Shown piece by piece: positions 27,710 through 39,130 of a stretch of 64,000 nucleotides of DNA. The notes beneath the pieces were generated by a model. That model searched no databases and was not told where the DNA came from. It saw only the letters and a program-made list of their open reading frames with translations. Each line of letters opens with the position of its first letter. Position 1 is the first letter of the stretch. Source of the DNA: Brachypodium distachyon (lineage: Eukaryota > Streptophyta > Magnoliopsida > Poales > Poaceae); NCBI RefSeq assembly GCF_000005505.3, contig NC_016134.3, positions 42,943,150 through 43,007,149 on the forward strand, read 5' to 3'. Both the position numbers and the translations under genes were made by a program.

Positions 27710-30700
27710 TTATCCGTCGTACTCTCCATCAGCAAACTTCTTCTCGGGGTAGAAGACAGCATCCACCACCTTCCCGTCAAACCTCCTCCCATGCATCCCT
27801 GCCTTCGCGTTGGTCGAGCCATCCACATCTGCATACTCCAAAAACACCTGCAAAGCAGAAGAAAAATCAGAATTGGTACATTCCCAGGCAATCCGTCACG
27901 ATGCTGATTCGCGCAAAATCAGGACTCACCTTGCCAACTCCAGCAACAGGAACACCATTGGGATGGGGTCGTGGGATCACGGCTTGCACCAAGTTACCTG
28001 TCCGAGTTTATCAGTGAGAACATACACAGGAAAGAGAGAAAAAACAAACATATAATCAATCAAATCCAGGTGAAAAAGATTAGTGTCTTCTGTAGGTTAG
28101 GCCCGATTGAGAGTTTTGCATGAGGTCGGATTATAAAAGACTCGGCAATGGTATTATGTGGCACTACAAAACAGACACACAGAAAGAAAACACAAAAAAG
28201 AAAACCAGTTCAGTAACTGAGCCAAACACATTGATAAAAACAGAGTATAGAAGAGTACAAGATATTTAGTTCAGGAGTTTCATGCTGGTTACCATATTTG
28301 CGCCCTTCAAAAGTCATGTCTTCCAAGATGTCTTTGTATTCCTCATCATTTCTCAAGTCATCTTCTGAAACCACCTGGGTCAAGCATACCACCTTTGTCG
28401 GTATGGCTCCACCAACTTCGTACACAAGTTTCTGCTCAGAAATCAACAGCATGAGAAAGTGAAAGGCTATATAAACTGATTGTTTTATAAGATCGTGCCT
28501 CTTAAGAGCTAAAGTTGTACCTTCATTTGTGCCTGATGCTGTGCCTGCAACAGTATGTTTTCATGCTCTGGCCTAGGTTCAGCAGCTCCTTGGTTTGCTC
28601 GCCTAACTGTGAGAGTCCGGTCTCCCAACTGGATACCGTTAAGAGCAGCACATGCAATGTCGGTGACAGCCAGATCCTGGTATACACAGAAGGCATAGCC
28701 CTTCGAGTTGCCAGTTTCCCTATCCTTCACAATATCAAATCCACGAAGGGGCCCAAAAGTTTCAAGCAACTCCTGCACTTGAGCCTCTGTGAAATAATAG
28801 GGCAGACCGCCAACAAAAATGCGGTCAGGACCTTCTAAACCTCCGGCTGAGCCAGGTGTCAAACCAACAGCAGCAAGATTGAGATTGGGGTTTGGCTGGC
28901 TTGGACCTAACACAGCTGCCTGGGAAGGATTGTAGTCTGTTGGCCTCCTAACCTTCACTGGTGCTCCCTCAAACAATATACCATCCAAGGCCATTGCATT
29001 GCTAGCTTCCTCCACAGACCTCATCTCAACAAATGCAAATTTCTTGTCATGGTTTATGTATACATTAACAACTGCATCACCTAGACCAGCTGCGTTTCCT
29101 CCAATAGCAGCCATAACATGATTGAAGTATATAGCAACCGTCTGCAGAAGGAAGAACGAAATAGTTAGCACATGCCACATATGGAGAAAGAGACACCAAG
29201 AAATAACAAGTTACTCAAGAAATTACCTGTTCATTAGCGCTTGGAGGAAGTCCACCGACATAAACACGCCGAGCATGCCGAGTAGCCTAAGACAAGGGTG
29301 GTAAAACAATGATATATATCATAGAGCAAAAGTAGCTGAAGCATGTACATCAGGGAGCAAAAGTAGCTCAAGGAAACTCATACCTGTTGTGTCATTGCTT
29401 GCGGCTGAATAACATGTGGATTGATGCAAACAGAAGTGAAAATTAGAAACCAATAATGAAACATCAATCAAATAATAAACAATTAAAACATGATAATAGA
29501 TCATTGCTAGTTCATTCTGCCATCATCAGATAAGTTGCAAATCAGAGTGAAGGAGCACAGTACTTACCTGTCCTGCTATGGGTATATTAAACATGTTTGG
29601 AAGCATCGCAGGAATAGCAGCAGGAACTGCAGGTAGCAGACCTGCAACGCATCGAAAGTTTTTTTAAGGCAAAGTAAACACATATAGAAGAAGTAAATTT
29701 AGGATAACAATGATTTCAAGGTTGGTTCTTAAATACATGTTCAAGACAAGGCAATACGTATCAAGCAGAATAGTAAACTTATAGGGTTAATGTGTAAAAA
29801 TAGAGACATTCAAGCAGCAGCAGTTGTTTATGTAAGTTCCTGCTTAATAACTGCTTATCAGGTCCCTTCCCAATAATATAAATTTATATGTCAAGAATGT
29901 AAAACGGAAGGATCCAACAATGTTGTTTGTCCCCACATACCTGGGGTTACACTGGGAGCAGCTATAGAAATGGTTTGTGATGGTCCCTGATCAAATCCAC
30001 TCACACGCTTGCTGGTTCAATAAAGCAGATGCTAGCAGGTAATTCAGCAAATGGAGAAGAATAGTGCATTACCGTAAGAAAACAGAGATGGCTAATATGT
30101 ACATGAGAAAAACAAACCATGCATGACTAGACCTGTACCAACTACACGTGGTATTATCAATTATCATCCATGGTATAGCAAGAAACGAAATGGTAGTTAA
30201 AATTTGTCCTTACATTCTGTCAACATTCCAACCATACAAAACAAAGAACTAAGTGCATTTTAACTGTCTTCCTCCAAAAATTGATTGAAGGTGCGCAAGC
30301 AAATTTAGTGCTAATGATATCAAAACCAAACAAAATGTTAATAATAAGCCTTTGGATGACATATAACACATACCTTTGAGCCCTTGAACGGGAGCGGGAG
30401 CGGGACCGTTGCCTGCGATGGCCATCTCTATCACGCTCTCTTCTGCATTATCACAGCATACATCAGGTTTTTGGAATAATTTTATCAAGATAGAATTATG
30501 CTTTAAGGACAGCAATGTTTTCACATCAAATATTCCACAAGAAAGTGGAACCTAATCCATTTATGTCCAAAAACAACTGATTAGCAGCAGGCATTGGCAA
30601 ACCAGTTAAGCATATATTATAAAAACCAACTAGTAAGCACCATAACTACAAGATAACACACCAGCAACCTTAACTACATACCCGTCCTCTAACTGATTAA

Positions 30701-31944
30701 GTGAGTTGGGAATGCCAATTTAGCTAAAAGGTTATTGTGCGGAATCACGATGTAAAGTTTGAACCGGTCAATAGTTTTACACAGGTAAATTCCAAAACTC
30801 AAACAGTATCTGCTATATATGCCCCCTGTAAAAAGCATACCAGTGAAAGTAAAATACTACACCTTGCCAATTTTCAGAAGATAAAAAAAGCGGCCCGTTG
30901 AGTTCAAAGGAGAAAAGGTTTCAACATAGTAATTAACTACTCCCTCCAATCCTAAATTGCTGTCGTTGTTTTATTTCAAATTCGAACTAAAACAACGACA
31001 AGAATTTAGGATCGGGGGGAGTAGCAATTACTATTTCATAGCTCGCGATGCTCGAAGAACCATAATTAAATCCATATATGCATTACAGAAATCTAGACCC
31101 AGTACCTTTCAGACTCATGATTACGGCTCCGACGATAATCATGATCATCAGAGCGACCACGGTGCTCCCTTCTTTCACTTCTTTCACGATGCTCCTGATG
31201 GTGGCGATCACGATCCCTGTTCCGGTCACCATGCTCATAGCCCATCTCCCTGTCCCCGTACCTTGCTCTCTCTCTCCCACGGTCTCTGTCACGCTCCCTG
31301 TCTTTGCCCTCCTCTCGTTCTCTATCCCTCTCTCTAGATTTTGAGGACCTTTCCTTGTGAGGCTGTTCATCATGCTGGAAAAAAAAAACCTTCATCAGAT
31401 TTAATTCCAAAATGCAGGGCTTCCTACAAGTAATATGGCATAATCGATAGTCGGTACTCGCTACATAGAACCAAATATGGAGTACATAAATTACTATCAG
31501 GTGGGATTGAAATCTGACAGATCGATCGTCACAGAACACCATGTCCGAGCACGAACAAAACATGTTTAAAAGCTATAAAAAAAAGTTCCTAGCATCCCGT
31601 CCTCCAGCATTAGCTCGCCGTTACCCTAATCAGGAGCGGTTTCAAATTCGCACAGACAGCAACCAAATCTAGCCTAATTGAACCGATCCAACCGAAATCC
31701 CCCCGCAACCAGATCATCAGACCTCGCCGCAGATCACCTCACCGAAACAAGACCTGAATGCCTCACCCAACCCACCTCGTACCGTCGTACGGGCGAAACC
31801 CTACACCCTAAGCGCGAAAACTAGAAGGGCTAGCTACGCGACCAATCGGGGTGAGATTCAGAGGCGCACCTGGGAGCGGGCGTCGCTGGACAGATACCTC
31901 CCGGTGGCGGCGGTGCCCTCGGAGGGTTCATCGTACTCTGCCAT
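27710..31944 (-). CDS. U2AF65: splicing factor U2AF large subunit (U2AF65)
   Basis: It binds the polypyrimidine tract at the 3' splice site and helps recruit U2 snRNP in the nucleus. Eleven coding exons: 31944-31870, 31374-31106, 30442-30374, 30011-29941, 29641-29568, 29404-29384, 29286-29227, 29141-28521, 28431-28293, 27997-27930 and 27847-27710. Phases close to 534 residues. An N-terminal Arg/Ser/Asp/Glu-rich region (about 30-138) ends in RSRSRSRSRAQR. RRM1 (RRVYVGGLPPS; KKFAFVEM) starts near 199 and is split by an intron. RRM2 (DRIFVGGLPYYF; SKGYAFCVY) starts near 315. The C-terminal UHM domain (about 430-534) keeps the acidic helix (SEDDLRNDEEYKDILEDM) and the RRF loop (GRRFDGK) used to grip ligand Trp residues. 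The 21-base exon 29404-29384 encodes only PQAMTQQ. Very secure call. Confidence 0.97.
30940..31021. mobile_element. Stowaway-type MITE in intron 2 of U2AF65
   Basis: Ends CTCCCTCCAATCCTAAATTG and AATTTAGGATCGGGGGGAG are inverted, and inner GTTTTATT/ACTAAAAC arms extend the foldback. TA lies on both sides (30938-30939 and 31022-31023). Confidence 0.85.
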
Positions 31945-32068
31945 GCGGCGCGTGGACTCCGTGCGGGGGTGGCGGTGGCTTGGTCGAGGTCGGTTCGTTC
32001 GATTCCGTATGGGGGGTGTCTTCAAAGCTCTGGTTCGTGGTTCGGCTAAGTTCCAGCCAACCCGTCAC

Positions 32069-32090
32069 TTATATAAACAGCGCCAATTGG
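32069..32090 (-). promoter_or_regulatory. candidate TATA and CCAAT elements of U2AF65
   Basis: On the minus strand CCAATTGG is followed by GCGCTG and TTTATATAAG, ending about 125 bases upstream of the start codon at 31944. Order and distance fit a core promoter, by motif only. Confidence 0.5.
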
Positions 32091-32385
32091 AGTCGGTTTA
32101 TGTACGTCGGTTCTGAATATTTTACAGTTCCTGGTCGTAGAAAAACACAGTTCGATCATATTCAGAATAATTGAAGTGCAACTCGATAAAGATTTGTATC
32201 TGAAACTCTGTTTTGCAAAAGTTTGATTCAGAGTTGTATCTGAATCGCGCTACACTGAAACTTACTCAATTCATCCAGATTTACACTTTCCCAGATATGC
32301 AAAAATCATCTCTGTACATACAGTTCTCCTATAAATAATCTACACACACTGGTGACTGAATTTACATTACATCCAGTTTAATAAA

Positions 32386-35300
32386 CTAGACATAGAACAC
32401 CTGCCCAACATTGAGCAGGCTCTCATGGGGAACATTGAAGATGACGCTGTTCTCCCTGCAGATCTTCCTCAGGAAGGCGTACAGGTAGTTGATGGCGATC
32501 TTCTTCACCAGCCCCGAGTCCCTGCGGGCCCTGATGACGGTGTTCCCGAGGATGTGCACCACCCCGGCGTCCCTGCATGAGTTCAGGAAGGCCACCTCGT
32601 CGCCCACCGTCTCGAACGCCGCCGTCGTCGTCTGCCCCGACAACATGACCCGTCCATTGTTGTTCTCCGGAGAACGCACAGGCACGATGGAGTCATGGGA
32701 GGCGTAGCTGCTGAGCTCGGCGATGGACCTGGCGTTGCTGCTCACTTCGTTCAGCTCCTGCTGGTCCGCCAAGGCGCTGTATTCGTCCGAGTCCGTGTAC
32801 TCCTCCATCATGCTCTCCAGCCGGACGAAGAGCAGCAGGCTGTCGAAGAGCATCTTCTCGAAGTCGTCGTCCTTCTTGTGGATGTCCTTGTACCCGTACC
32901 GCGCCACGCAGCGGAACATGTGGAAGTTCTTGGGGCCGATCCGCTTCACCAGGAACCTCTCGTCCGTTGGCACGGTGTATACCGGGAGGTACTTGACGCA
33001 TACGAACACCAGAGCGGAGTGGATCGCTGGGAGGTTGGTGATGAAGTGCGAAAATATGTGAGGAACACCGCGCGCCAGCTCCGTGTACACCAGCCCTATC
33101 CCGGGTACCCTGACAAGACCAAGGCTCGGGCCAAGGCCTAAGATCCATGCCATGGACACCTTGCTGTGCATCTCGAACTCATAGCGCTTGAGTGTGCCGT
33201 AATGCCAAACGTACATGACAAGGAGGATGGCCACGGCGAACACAAGAGGAACCCAACCACCCTGGTCGATTTTCCGCATAACGGCAGTCAAGTACGGGAT
33301 CTCCACGACCAATGAAAACACGGTGAAGAGGACGACCAAGGTCCAGTGGCTGCGCCATACCAGCAGCATTATGGGGATCATGAGAAATGTTGTGACAAGC
33401 ATAACCATTATCACAGCAGTACCTGTTTAGTCAACAACGCTCATGTTAGCAACAGAGCAGTAATGCACATTGCAAACGTGAAAATTCTATATCAAGAGAG
33501 ATAAGGGAGTTCCTTTTTTACCATATGCATTTGCAATTTGGGACTGTTTTTTAAATCCAGCGGTGACAGCTATGCAGAGAACCATAAGAATCCAATTTAT
33601 ATCAGGACTGTATATCTGGCCAAGATACTTCTTGGAGGTATGGATGATCTTCACTCTGGGGAAGCATCCCACTGCAAGCGCTTGCTTGATGATTGAATAC
33701 GTCGCGGATATAGTTGCCTGGCTGGAAACTATTGCGGCAGCTGTTGCAACGGCAAATGCTGGCCAAAGTATACGATCTGCACTAAATTGTCATGCTGTTA
33801 TGGATTCCCATAGATACGGTGACTGGGGAATTATCATGTCTGAATTTTACCTGGAAGAGAATAATAGAAAGCATGGGAGACATTTTTTTTGTATGTGGCT
33901 ATGTAGGCAGCCTGTCCAGTATATTGCAAAAGAAGGCATGGGAACACAACCGTAGTGAAAGCAATCTGTGTATTGAATGATAAAGGATGTTATCAAGCAA
34001 GCAGATAGATGGAGTTATGTACTCAAGTGGACGTTCTATTAAACATGTAGATCTGCCTCTACAATATTTCTACTGAATGCATGCCAAATGGTACCTGAAT
34101 AGCTTGCACAGGAAAATATGAAAGGTCTGCAAATAGTGCTTCTGTCCCTGCAGCATGAGCAAAAAAAGTCAGCTATGCTTATTAGCCAGTTTAAAAAGGA
34201 CATGCCTCCCTATGGAAGTGCGAAATCAGGTAAGAATTACAGACCTGTTATGCTGAGCATAATTCCTCCTAGGGAAGCCCAGCTAGTCTTCCCTCGCTTA
34301 AAGTAACGATATACATAAATAGGATTGAACGCCTTAAGAACCGACCTATCATATGTATAAATGTTCACCGCTCCCAGAACTCCAATAAGTATGAACCAAA
34401 TGAATACTATCGGTGCAAATAGCCAGCTGACTTTATCAGTACCATAGTGTTGCATGCTGAACAATCCGATCAATATCACCACAGAGACTATTACAACCAC
34501 ATCTGACAAGGAAAAGAAATTACAGTGGCTCAGTTACCGAGGTCTAATTCGTGGTAGTATTTGTCTGCTCTATCAGGTTATACCAAAAGTAAATGTTCCC
34601 ATGCCCTATGATAAAAGACAGTGCTTCAAATCACAGTTAGCATGTCGAGTTTACCATTGCATAGAAAAACAATATGGTTAATTACTTAAGGTTGTTATCA
34701 TACATCAACAGTTCTGCTTAAATTAACATCAATGGCAGATTTGTCATCTTGCTCTGAGATGCAGCAGAAGCTATATATAAGAGGACATGGTAAAGCTAGT
34801 AAAAGCAGAAAAAAAAGTACTAACTTCAACATTGCGCATGTACCGTTTATCATTCTGGGTTCTTCCACTTGTATTCCACCAGTTGCCGAAAGAACTGATA
34901 ATTGTAAAGCACATGTTAGCATCAGTTTACTTGGGAAAAAGTTTGCATCAGAACTATGAAATAAGCCTCGCAAAGAGATACATAGAACAGTGAAAATGGA
35001 TAGAGAAAGTGTAAAACAAAACTTGCCAATTGTGCTAATTAAATGTTTAAAGGGATAGCCAACATGCATTTTTGTTGCTGAAAGTTTCTGGCAACCTAAT
35101 TTGATTCTAAGTAAGCCAAGGAGGCAAGGACAGTGTACCAGTTCATATCTGGCTGAAAGCTCTTGGTTATCCTAACAATACCCACTTTGATGAAAAACTG
35201 ATAGTAATTAATGATAAGAGAAACCATAGAGATGCAGGTAGTCAGGTACTCACCTGATATGGCAGGAGTGAGAATTCCATCTCCAACAGCCATGCAAGCA

Positions 35301-37198
35301 CCAAAAAGTACAAGAATAAGAATGGCATTCTTTCGGAATTGGTGCCCCTCTAACCATCTTTTGATCTTTGCAGCAAGAGATTTCTCATCGTACGTATGAC
35401 GGCTGTATGTTGTTAGCTCTTCATCGGTTCTATGTTGATTGGGAATGATGTTTATCTTTGCATGCCGACAAAGCAGTGAATAAAGAGCAAATGTTCCACC
35501 TGAAATTAGAAATTAGCTATAAGCATGTTGATACTCATAGCGTAAAACATGCAGAGAAAAAGAAGGCAGGATGGATTAGGAGTAAACTCATAAGTATCAC
35601 CATTTTGGGCTCCATTGTGCAACACACTAGTGTGCTATACTACTATAATATGCCAATTTATTCTCAGGTACTGTGCATGTTATCATAACCATACCTTGGT
35701 GCAGTAAACTTTTTGTCCCTACATGAGGCAACTGCGCAGACAAAAATGTGGTAACTTAGCAGAAGGGCACGAATTCATCTTAGAGTGATGGCTTTATAGT
35801 CTACTGGCCGCCTTTTCCTCTAAAAGGATTACTTAAAATGGCATACTCCCTCCGATTGTACTAAATCTGCGACAAGTAATATGGGTTGGAGGGAGTACCT
35901 TTTTTGTGAGGGGGAAATAACTAATGTGTTTCAGAGGTGCAAAAATCTGGCTTTTCTCGAGACCATGGAAAAGTGTGTTTGTATTGGAAAGTTTAAAGTT
36001 CAGAATGAACATGCTATTATCTTTGGAAGAGTACCATTCATTCATTCAGAGCTGCACCAACAGAAGAACTAAATAATTGTACTGCTGCATGGACTTTAGG
36101 AAGGTCTTGACCAGAATTTCCTTTGTATGGTCACCCTAGGTCCCTAAGACATGAGATTTCCATTTTCAGGTGATCCTCAAATTGCTGTTGAACATGCTGT
36201 AGGTTCTTACTGAATCTCAACAAATAAGACAGATTGCCTATGTAAAATCTACTCTTCTTACAACATAGCGAGAAAAAATCCTACCTTGGCCGTTATCATT
36301 TGCCCTCAACACAATGAAAACGTATTTAACAAGTGGAATGAGAGTAAGGGAGTAGATAATAAGTGACAGTGCTCCAATAATTTGCTCCGTGTCTTCTATT
36401 TCATGAGGAAAGATGTTGGAGAAGACATAAAGAGGTGATGTGCCTAAATCTCCAAATACCACACCAAGGCTTTGGAAAGCTAGTTGTAGCAGCAAAATTG
36501 TCGGGTAGGTCTGCAGATACAAGAGGGGAAAATAAAGGGAAATACAAAGTTACTTATCTTACTTTAGCTATTCAGTTATCAGGAATTCAGAATAAATACA
36601 CCAAATCACTTTGCATCTTAGGCAATATCTCAAATCAACTGAACTGGTATAACCATGTATACAGCCAACTACCAGGGAGAATGTACTACTGAAAAGAATA
36701 CTGCACTAGATTAGAACACCAAATTCTAATGTCGAAACATGGCAGGGAAATAGGAGTAAATCTTGTCGAGGATGACGAATAAACAATTTAGTAATTGGCT
36801 TAACATCCTGGCTACAACCAGGAGTAATTGGCCTGCAAGTAGCGGTGCCTTATACTAGTAAAGCTCTGAATCTAACAAAACACAAAAATGCCAATGTCCA
36901 TTGATGAAGTGATGTTGTCAACGAAACATGTGAACTGTAGACTGTAGTTAGCAGCTTGTGGTCTTCCTACTATGTTTCGTGACATTTATGCAATGTCTTA
37001 AACCAAATTATATTATCTTCGGCATGATTTAGATATCAAAATGGCAAGAGCAAAAGCTTAAATGATGATCACCTTTTGTCTGTACATATTCCTGAGTCTC
37101 CCGGCCTCTGCATCCATAGGCGGATCAATATTCCTTTCCAGTTCCCACATTGCCCCCTTATGCGGATGCTCATTTGTTGAACTTGAAATGGTCTCCAT
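32386..37198 (-). CDS. HAK/KUP/KT potassium transporter
   Basis: A multi-pass potassium uptake carrier, probably H+-coupled, of plasma membrane or tonoplast. Nine coding exons: 37198-37073, 36510-36285, 35499-35254, 34894-34844, 34502-34245, 34147-34095, 33965-33851, 33776-33522 and 33422-32386. All phases close to 788 residues, the normal family length. Signatures: [27 protein letters not shown] cut here as [14 protein letters not shown] near 57-70, [18 protein letters not shown] across the exon 2-3 junction, [15 protein letters not shown] across exons 3-4, and [10 protein letters not shown] in exon 6. The large last exon holds the final membrane segments ([34 protein letters not shown]) and the long cytosolic tail ending [11 protein letters not shown]. 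There is no frameshift or missing block. The clade within HAK/KUP is not assigned. Confidence 0.96.
35846..35895. mobile_element. very short Stowaway-type MITE in intron 2 of the potassium transporter
   Basis: Ends CTCCCTCCGATTGTACTAAA and GGGTTGGAGGGAG lie between TA dinucleotides (35844-35845 and 35896-35897). At 50 bases it is little more than two ends. Confidence 0.75.
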
Positions 37199-37680
37199 GA
37201 GTTCAGACCAATTGGCAGCAGTATCTTACAAACTGCAGGGCAAAAACTACCTCAGCCTAATTGTATTTGTTTTTCCTCTCTTGTATATAGAGACAGCACA
37301 ATAATTAAACCCAGAACAGTGACAGTTACGGGTAGAATTACAAGTTGAAAATAAATAAATACTAATATGTGAAATGAAAACAACAAGAGATTAAGGAAAT
37401 CACACACACAGCTGACAGCCTCCCTCGCATAAAAGCAAACCAGCAGCACATAATTATTCGACCTTAAATCTGAGCACAACTGCACAATATTCCAATGGCG
37501 TCTAGGAAAGTAAAGCCGGAGCTAAGAGGCGTCCAGGACATAGTACAATTTTTACCATTCAAATTGCAGGCTTACGATTCACGAATGCTCAAAAGTAACA
37601 AAAAGGGATCAATGATTCCGTGCCATTCCCGCCGTACGAGCCGTATCTACCAACAATCGAAGGGAAAATCCATCGCTAAC

Positions 37681-38010
37681 CTGACGATCCTCGGATCCCA
37701 AGCTCACGGAGAGTGCGCCGAAAGCCCAAAACTTGCCAAAGGCCCGTGGTCGCTCGTTCAGAACCTAGAGCGCCAGTCCCACGAGACCCATTGCCAAGAT
37801 CGAGTCGCGTTGCCCTCGCTTCCCTGCTCACCACGTGCAACCGCGTGACGAACACCCGCCCCCAGGGACCGTGGAGACCTCGTCGCCCATATAGGAGGGG
37901 GTGAGGCGGGGAAGAAGAGGGGCCGCCGCCTCGCCGGTATGTACGGCGTAATGGACTCGTTCGGCTCCGGTGGGGTGGGGGGTGGATGTGCGCCGCCGGG
38001 CGGGGGCACA
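37681..38010 (-). other. probable leader exon of the potassium transporter
   Basis: A GC-rich minus-strand stretch ends in a good donor (GTCAG then GTTAGC, exon end 37681). An acceptor (CCCTGCAG) lies about 40 bases before the start codon at 37198. Upstream ATGs occur within it (for example 38011), so upstream ORFs are possible. The left end is approximate. Confidence 0.5.
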
Positions 38011-38820
38011 AGATTGGATTTTTAAGCCGAGCAAATGGAATTTTGCTTCTCGAGGCGCAGGTTTGGTTGTCGGATTATAAACGTGATTGATGTGGAGGAG
38101 CTGAGAGGAGTGGAGATGATTTGGAACTTGTCGCTGTAATGGCTAATGGCCATTGGCTAGTTGCTGTCGCGCTGCCAAGATTATGCTACTATCAAGGACC
38201 GAAATCTTACGAGAAACCGTATTGCTAACTTGTCTTTTGCGTGTGATGTCCATGTCATCAATAAGAGTGATCGGCAATTTTGATTGGCGTACGTGTGGCT
38301 AAACTTAGCACTGGTTCAGCCTGATGAACTGTCTTGGTTTAGCCACTTGCAAATGACGACGATCGAAGATGCAGCTCAGCAATTGAATAGCAAGCTCATC
38401 ATTGGCTTTTTGTCGGATGATTAATTAGCTGGAGAAACCGCGTCATCATCTATTTCCCCATTCACCAAGTACGACAAGATAAGGTGGATCGCAGTAATCA
38501 ATTCGCTGACTCGCTTGCTTTTGCCAAGAAAAGACAAATTAGCATTGTGCTAGGAAAAAAATTGTTACAAGTCTAAGACTAAGACTAGACCGAAATAACC
38601 TGCTATTGAGTGTCATAATTTTGTCAAAATACACATATACCTACTCACTAAAACGTCTTTAGACAAAGTTGCGCCTACTTAATATAAGACGGTGGGAGTA
38701 TTGATCTAAACATGATGCGGGGCAACCGATAGACACATGCGATATTTTTTATCTCATTAACTAACAATGTTGTCAACAACTATATATAAATATAATAAAA
38801 CTTTTTGTTATGGAATTCTT

Positions 38821-39130
38821 TTTCTTTCTTAAAGCGACGGACTTCTAAATTTTCATAAGGTCCTCCAGGAATTTTCTCCACGGCTTGTTGAATAATTTTG
38901 ACAGATTCTCTCATTTCACCGATTCGTACTAAATAGCGAGCTAATGAATCTCCTTCTTTTTGCCATTGGACTTTCCAACCAAATTGGTTGTAAGACTCAT
39001 AAAAATCTACTTTACGAAGATCCCATCGTATTCCAGAAGCTCGTAACATGGGTCCTGATAAGCCCCAATTTACTGCTTCTTCTCCGCTAATAAAACCTAC
39101 TCGCTCAACTCGTTCCAAAAAAATAGGATA
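38821..39130 (-). pseudogene. ndhH: nuclear insertion of plastid ndhH (internal fragment)
   Basis: The minus strand encodes about 100 residues of the chloroplast NADH dehydrogenase-like subunit H. It runs from [20 protein letters not shown] through [11 protein letters not shown] and [15 protein letters not shown] to [14 protein letters not shown], still in one open frame. Similarity starts at about 39130 (the NPIF-FLER region) and stops at about 38821, in the middle of the gene on both sides. It is surrounded by ordinary AT-rich nuclear DNA and has no plastid neighbours, so it is a nuclear plastid-DNA insertion, not a working gene. The intact frame suggests the insertion is fairly recent. A few residues differ from the usual monocot sequence (for example F and G in YESYNQFGW). 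Confidence 0.9.

Noticed and set aside
32693..33148. 151- and 148-codon ORFs within the potassium transporter
   Set aside because: Shadows of the large last exon in other frames.
38780..39118. A working NDH subunit H gene
   Set aside because: Only the middle of ndhH is present, without its start or end and outside plastid context; it is an organelle DNA insertion.
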